In this document: positions 5,476-8,162 of the stretch, piece by piece | Numbering within the stretch: position 1 is the first letter of the stretch | Layout of the letters: each line of letters opens with the position of its first letter | Translations under genes and position numbers: made by a program | Assembly: GCA_003482905.1 (NCBI GenBank) | Contig: DMXM01000023.1 | Location: 1-8,162 of the forward strand | Reading direction: 5' to 3' | Length of the DNA: 8,162 bases | Origin: Elusimicrobiota bacterium | Lineage (GTDB): Bacteria > Elusimicrobiota > Elusimicrobia > Elusimicrobiales > UBA9959 | Notes under the pieces: generated by a model | Database searches by the model: none | What the model was told of the DNA's origin: nothing | The model's input: the letters and a program-made list of their open reading frames with translations, nothing else

Positions 5476-7389
5476 ATGAAATTAGACGCGCAGATACCCG
5501 CGGGCCCCATAGAAAAGAAATGGGACTCCCACAAATTCAGCCTGAAACTGGTAAACCCCAGCAACCGCCGCAAATTCGACGTGCTGGTGGTGGGCTCGGG
5601 CCTGGCCGGCGCCTCCGCGGCGGCCTCGCTGGGCGAGCTGGGCTACAACGTAAAGGTCTTCACCCTGCACGACTCGCCGCGCCGCGCGCATTCCATAGCG
5701 GCCCAGGGCGGCATAAACGCCGCCAAGAACTATCCCAACGACGGCGACTCGGTCTGGCGCCTGTTCCACGACACGGTAAAGGGCGGCGACTACCGCTCCC
5801 GCGAGGCTAACGTCTACCGCCTGGCCCAGATCTCCAACCAGATTATCGACCACTGCGCCGCCATCGGCGTCCCCTTCGCCAGGGAATACGGCGGATTGCT
5901 TTCCAACCGCTCTTTCGGCGGGGCGCAGCTTTCCCGCACTTTCTACGCCAGGGGGCAGACGGGCCAGCAGCTGCTCCTGGGCGCGTATTCGGCCATGATG
6001 CGCCAGGTGGCGGCGGGCGCCGTCACGGTGTTCCCGCGCCGCGAAATGGTCGACTTGGTCATTAAGAACGGCCGCGCCCGCGGCATAACCGCGCGCAACT
6101 TGGTAACGGGCGACCTGGAGGCCCATTCCGGCCACGCGGTGCTGCTGTGCACCGGCGGCTACGCCAACGCCTTCTACCTCTCCACCAACGCGGCCAGCTG
6201 CAACGTATCCGCCGCCTGGACCGCCTATAAGAAAGGGGCTGGCTTCGCCAACCCCTGCTTCACCCAGATCCACCCCACCTGCATACCGCGCTCCGGCGAG
6301 CATCAGTCCAAACTGACGCTCATGAGCGAGAGCCTGCGCAACGATGGGCGCGTCTGGGTCCCCAAGACCAAAGGCGACAAGCGCAAGCCCGGCGAGATCC
6401 CCGAGGCCGAGCGCGATTATTTCCTGGAGCGCCGCTACCCCGCTTTCGGGAACCTGGTGCCGCGCGACATCGCCAGCCGCGCCGCCAAGACCGTGGTGGA
6501 CTCCGGCTATGGCGTGGGCCCCACCGGGCAGTCCGTCTACCTGGATTTCAGGGACGCCATAAAAAGGAAAGGCGCCGACAAGATCAAGGACGAATACGGC
6601 AACCTCTTCGACATGTACTACCAGATAACCGACGAGAACGGCTACAAGGCCCCGATGCGCATCTACCCCGCCCCGCATTACACCATGGGCGGCCTGTGGG
6701 TGGATTACAACCTTATGACCACCGTCCCCGGCCTGTTCGCGCTGGGCGAGGCCAACTTCTCCGACCACGGGGCAAACCGCTTGGGCGCCTCCGCCCTGAT
6801 GCAGGGCCTGGCCGACGGCTTCTTCATCGCCCCCTCCACGGTGGGCGGCTACCTGGCCGCCGCCAATTTCGACCCTACCACCACCCTGGACAAGGAGTTT
6901 TCCGACTCGGCGAAAGAAGTGCAGGGGAAAATGAACCGCCTGCTAGCCATTAAAGGCAAAAAGACCCCCTCGGAACTGCACAGGCAGCTGGGCCGCGTCA
7001 TGTGGAACGACGCGGGCATGGGCCGCACGGAGGCCTCGCTTAAAAAAGCTCTCAAGAAGATCCCCGAGATCCGCGAGGAATTCTGGAACAGCGTGGCCGT
7101 CTCCGGCGTGGACAAGGACCTGAACCAGACCCTTGAGAAGGCCATGAAAGTGGCGGACTTCCTGGAATTCTCCGAGCTCTTCGTGCGCGACGCCCTTGAG
7201 CGCAAGGAATCCTGCGGCGGCCATTTCCGCGAGGAGTCCTGCACCGCCGAGGGCGAGGCGAAGCGCGACGACGCCAATTTTTCCCACGCGGCCGTCTGGG
7301 AATACCAGGGTGAGGGCAAGGAAGCCCTGCTGCACAAAGAGCCGCTGGCGTTCGAGCATATAAAGATGGCGGAAAGGAGCTATAAATAA
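5476..7389 (+). CDS. sdhA: Succinate dehydrogenase/fumarate reductase flavoprotein subunit
   Basis: This 637-residue FAD protein interconverts succinate and fumarate at the cytoplasm-facing head of the complex. The dinucleotide fold is at VLVVGSGLAGASAAASLGEL (36-55). His72 in RAHSIAAQGGINA is the expected covalent FAD attachment point. Substrate and catalytic residues are in place: HPT (266-268), Arg288 in SESLRNDGR at the position of the catalytic arginine of E. coli FrdA (Arg287), His401 in HYTMGG, and Arg435 in GANRLGASALMQGL. The continuation AAKNYPNDGDS and the stretch GQTGQQLLLGAYSA are typical of the Bacteroidota/Actinobacteria-like B-type enzymes that pair with a b558 anchor. Length is normal for that group, with a 34-residue lead before the fold and a Cys-containing C-terminal region (ESCGGHFREESC, about 577-588). 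No signal peptide. One base separates its stop from the sdhB start, so translation is probably coupled. Large antisense frames here are shadows. Confidence 0.98.
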   Translation: MKLDAQIPAGPIEKKWDSHKFSLKLVNPSNRRKFDVLVVGSGLAGASAAASLGELGYNVKVFTLHDSPRRAHSIAAQGGINAAKNYPNDGDSVWRLFHDTVKGGDYRSREANVYRLAQISNQIIDHCAAIGVPFAREYGGLLSNRSFGGAQLSRTFYARGQTGQQLLLGAYSAMMRQVAAGAVTVFPRREMVDLVIKNGRARGITARNLVTGDLEAHSGHAVLLCTGGYANAFYLSTNAASCNVSAAWTAYKKGAGFANPCFTQIHPTCIPRSGEHQSKLTLMSESLRNDGRVWVPKTKGDKRKPGEIPEAERDYFLERRYPAFGNLVPRDIASRAAKTVVDSGYGVGPTGQSVYLDFRDAIKRKGADKIKDEYGNLFDMYYQITDENGYKAPMRIYPAPHYTMGGLWVDYNLMTTVPGLFALGEANFSDHGANRLGASALMQGLADGFFIAPSTVGGYLAAANFDPTTTLDKEFSDSAKEVQGKMNRLLAIKGKKTPSELHRQLGRVMWNDAGMGRTEASLKKALKKIPEIREEFWNSVAVSGVDKDLNQTLEKAMKVADFLEFSELFVRDALERKESCGGHFREESCTAEGEAKRDDANFSHAAVWEYQGEGKEALLHKEPLAFEHIKMAERSYK

Positions 7390-7390
7390 C

Positions 7391-8158
7391 ATGAACAGCT
7401 CGAATAATTTTTCCGTAACCGTCAGGGTCTGGCGGCAGGCCGGGCCGGCGGAACCCGGCAAGATGGTCTCCTACAAGGTCAGGGACGTATCCCCTGATAT
7501 GTCGTTCCTGGAGATGCTGGATATTCTCAACGACGGACTGATCAAGAACAACGACGCGCCCGTAGCCTTCGAGAGCGACTGCCGCGAGGGCATCTGCGGC
7601 AGCTGCGGCCTGGTGGTCAACGGCGACGTGCACGGCCCGGACGAGCATTCCACCGTATGCCAGCTGCACATGAGGCGTTTTAAGGACGGGGATGTGATAA
7701 CCGTGGAGCCCTGGCGCGTAAAGGCCTTCCCGGTGCTCAAGGACCTGGTGGTGGACCGCTCGGCGCTGGACCGCATAATAGCCGCCGGCGGCTTCATCTC
7801 GGTGAACACCGGCGCGGCCCCGGAGGCCAATTCTATCCCGATAGAAAAAGACAAGGCGGAAGAGGCCATGGACGCCGCCGCCTGCATAGGCTGCGGGGCC
7901 TGCGTGGCGGCCTGTCCCAACGGCGCGGGCATGCTTTTTACGGGGGCGAAGATCTCGCAGCTGGCGCTGCTGCCGCAGGGCAGGCCGGAGCGGGCGGCAC
8001 GCGCCCTCAACATGGTGGCGGCCATGGACAAGCAGGGCTTCGGCAACTGCACCAACGAATACGAGTGCGAGGCCGTCTGTCCCAAGCAGGTAAAAGTGGC
8101 CAACATAGCCCGCATGAACCGCGAGTTCCTGCTGGCCAATTTGTTCTCGAAGAAGTAA
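7391..8158 (+). CDS. sdhB: Succinate dehydrogenase/fumarate reductase iron-sulfur subunit
   Basis: This 255-residue protein wires electrons from the FAD of SdhA to the haems and quinone site of SdhC. The N-terminal ferredoxin-like domain holds a [2Fe-2S] motif, Cys64, Cys69 and Cys72 in DCREGICGSCG with Cys90 in TVCQLHMRRF. The C-terminal domain has CIGCGACVAACP (165-176) and, further on, Cys220, Cys226 and Cys230. By analogy with E. coli SdhB, Cys165/168/171/230 bind the [4Fe-4S] cluster and Cys175/220/226 the [3Fe-4S] cluster; the 6- and 4-residue spacing of the last three matches. The 18-residue gap between Cys72 and Cys90 is longer than in E. coli (12) and, as I recall it, typical of the Bacteroidota/Actinobacteria-like group, as are WRVKAFPVLKDLVVDRSA and FGNCTNEYECEAVCPK. 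AAGGAG (7374-7379), inside the end of sdhA, lies 11 bases before the ATG. Last gene of the visible operon; only four bases follow, so no terminator can be judged. Confidence 0.98.
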   Translation: MNSSNNFSVTVRVWRQAGPAEPGKMVSYKVRDVSPDMSFLEMLDILNDGLIKNNDAPVAFESDCREGICGSCGLVVNGDVHGPDEHSTVCQLHMRRFKDGDVITVEPWRVKAFPVLKDLVVDRSALDRIIAAGGFISVNTGAAPEANSIPIEKDKAEEAMDAAACIGCGACVAACPNGAGMLFTGAKISQLALLPQGRPERAARALNMVAAMDKQGFGNCTNEYECEAVCPKQVKVANIARMNREFLLANLFSKK

Positions 8159-8162
8159 GCCG

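Noticed and set aside
5482..6768. 428-codon minus-strand frame inside sdhA
   Set aside because: It is a long antisense opening caused by GC-rich codon usage; sdhA is unambiguous here by its catalytic and FAD motifs.

Overview
The window carries five protein-coding genes in a GC-rich genome. The products suggest a bacterium with a Gram-negative-type envelope: there is a lipoprotein with a clear lipobox and an exported propeller protein. The three-subunit succinate dehydrogenase/fumarate reductase with a single five-helix cytochrome b and Bacteroidota-like A and B subunits points to menaquinone-based, probably anaerobic or facultative metabolism. By general protein style and frequent ATA isoleucine codons in a GC-rich background I would guess Elusimicrobiota or a similar deep-branching lineage, but that assignment is an inference and is weak.

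Layout. (1) Positions 1-1154, minus strand: the first 384 codons of an acetyltransferase-fold (GNAT) protein whose 3' end lies outside the window. (2) 1155-1255: a divergent intergenic region with an AT-rich core holding overlapping TATAAT boxes, a 12-bp dyad and an 8-bp direct repeat. (3) 1256-2170, plus strand: an outer-membrane-type lipoprotein of unrecognised family with a Pro/Ala-rich tail. (4) 2191-2220: a strong hairpin terminator, usable from both sides, between convergent genes. (5) 2238-4580, minus strand: a secreted protein with about twelve NHL-type propeller blades, a fibronectin type III-like domain and a long Pro/Ala/Lys/Glu tail. (6) 4581-4769: a second divergent intergenic region, with a 31-bp interrupted dyad overlapping a candidate promoter. 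(7) 4770-8158, plus strand: the sdhC-sdhA-sdhB (frdCAB) operon, tightly packed.

How they work together. Only the sdhCAB genes form an obvious functional unit: flavoprotein, iron-sulfur protein and dihaem membrane anchor of one complex linking succinate/fumarate to the quinone pool. All the residues I checked for flavin attachment, catalysis, cluster binding and haem ligation are present. The acetyltransferase, lipoprotein and NHL protein are single transcription units with no evident link to each other or to the operon. I find no mobile element, tRNA, rRNA or CRISPR array. I do not see a convincing new multi-gene system here. The points most worth a second look are the domain make-up of the NHL protein, the unassigned lipoprotein, the long C-terminal half of the acetyltransferase and the regulatory symmetry in the two divergent promoter regions.
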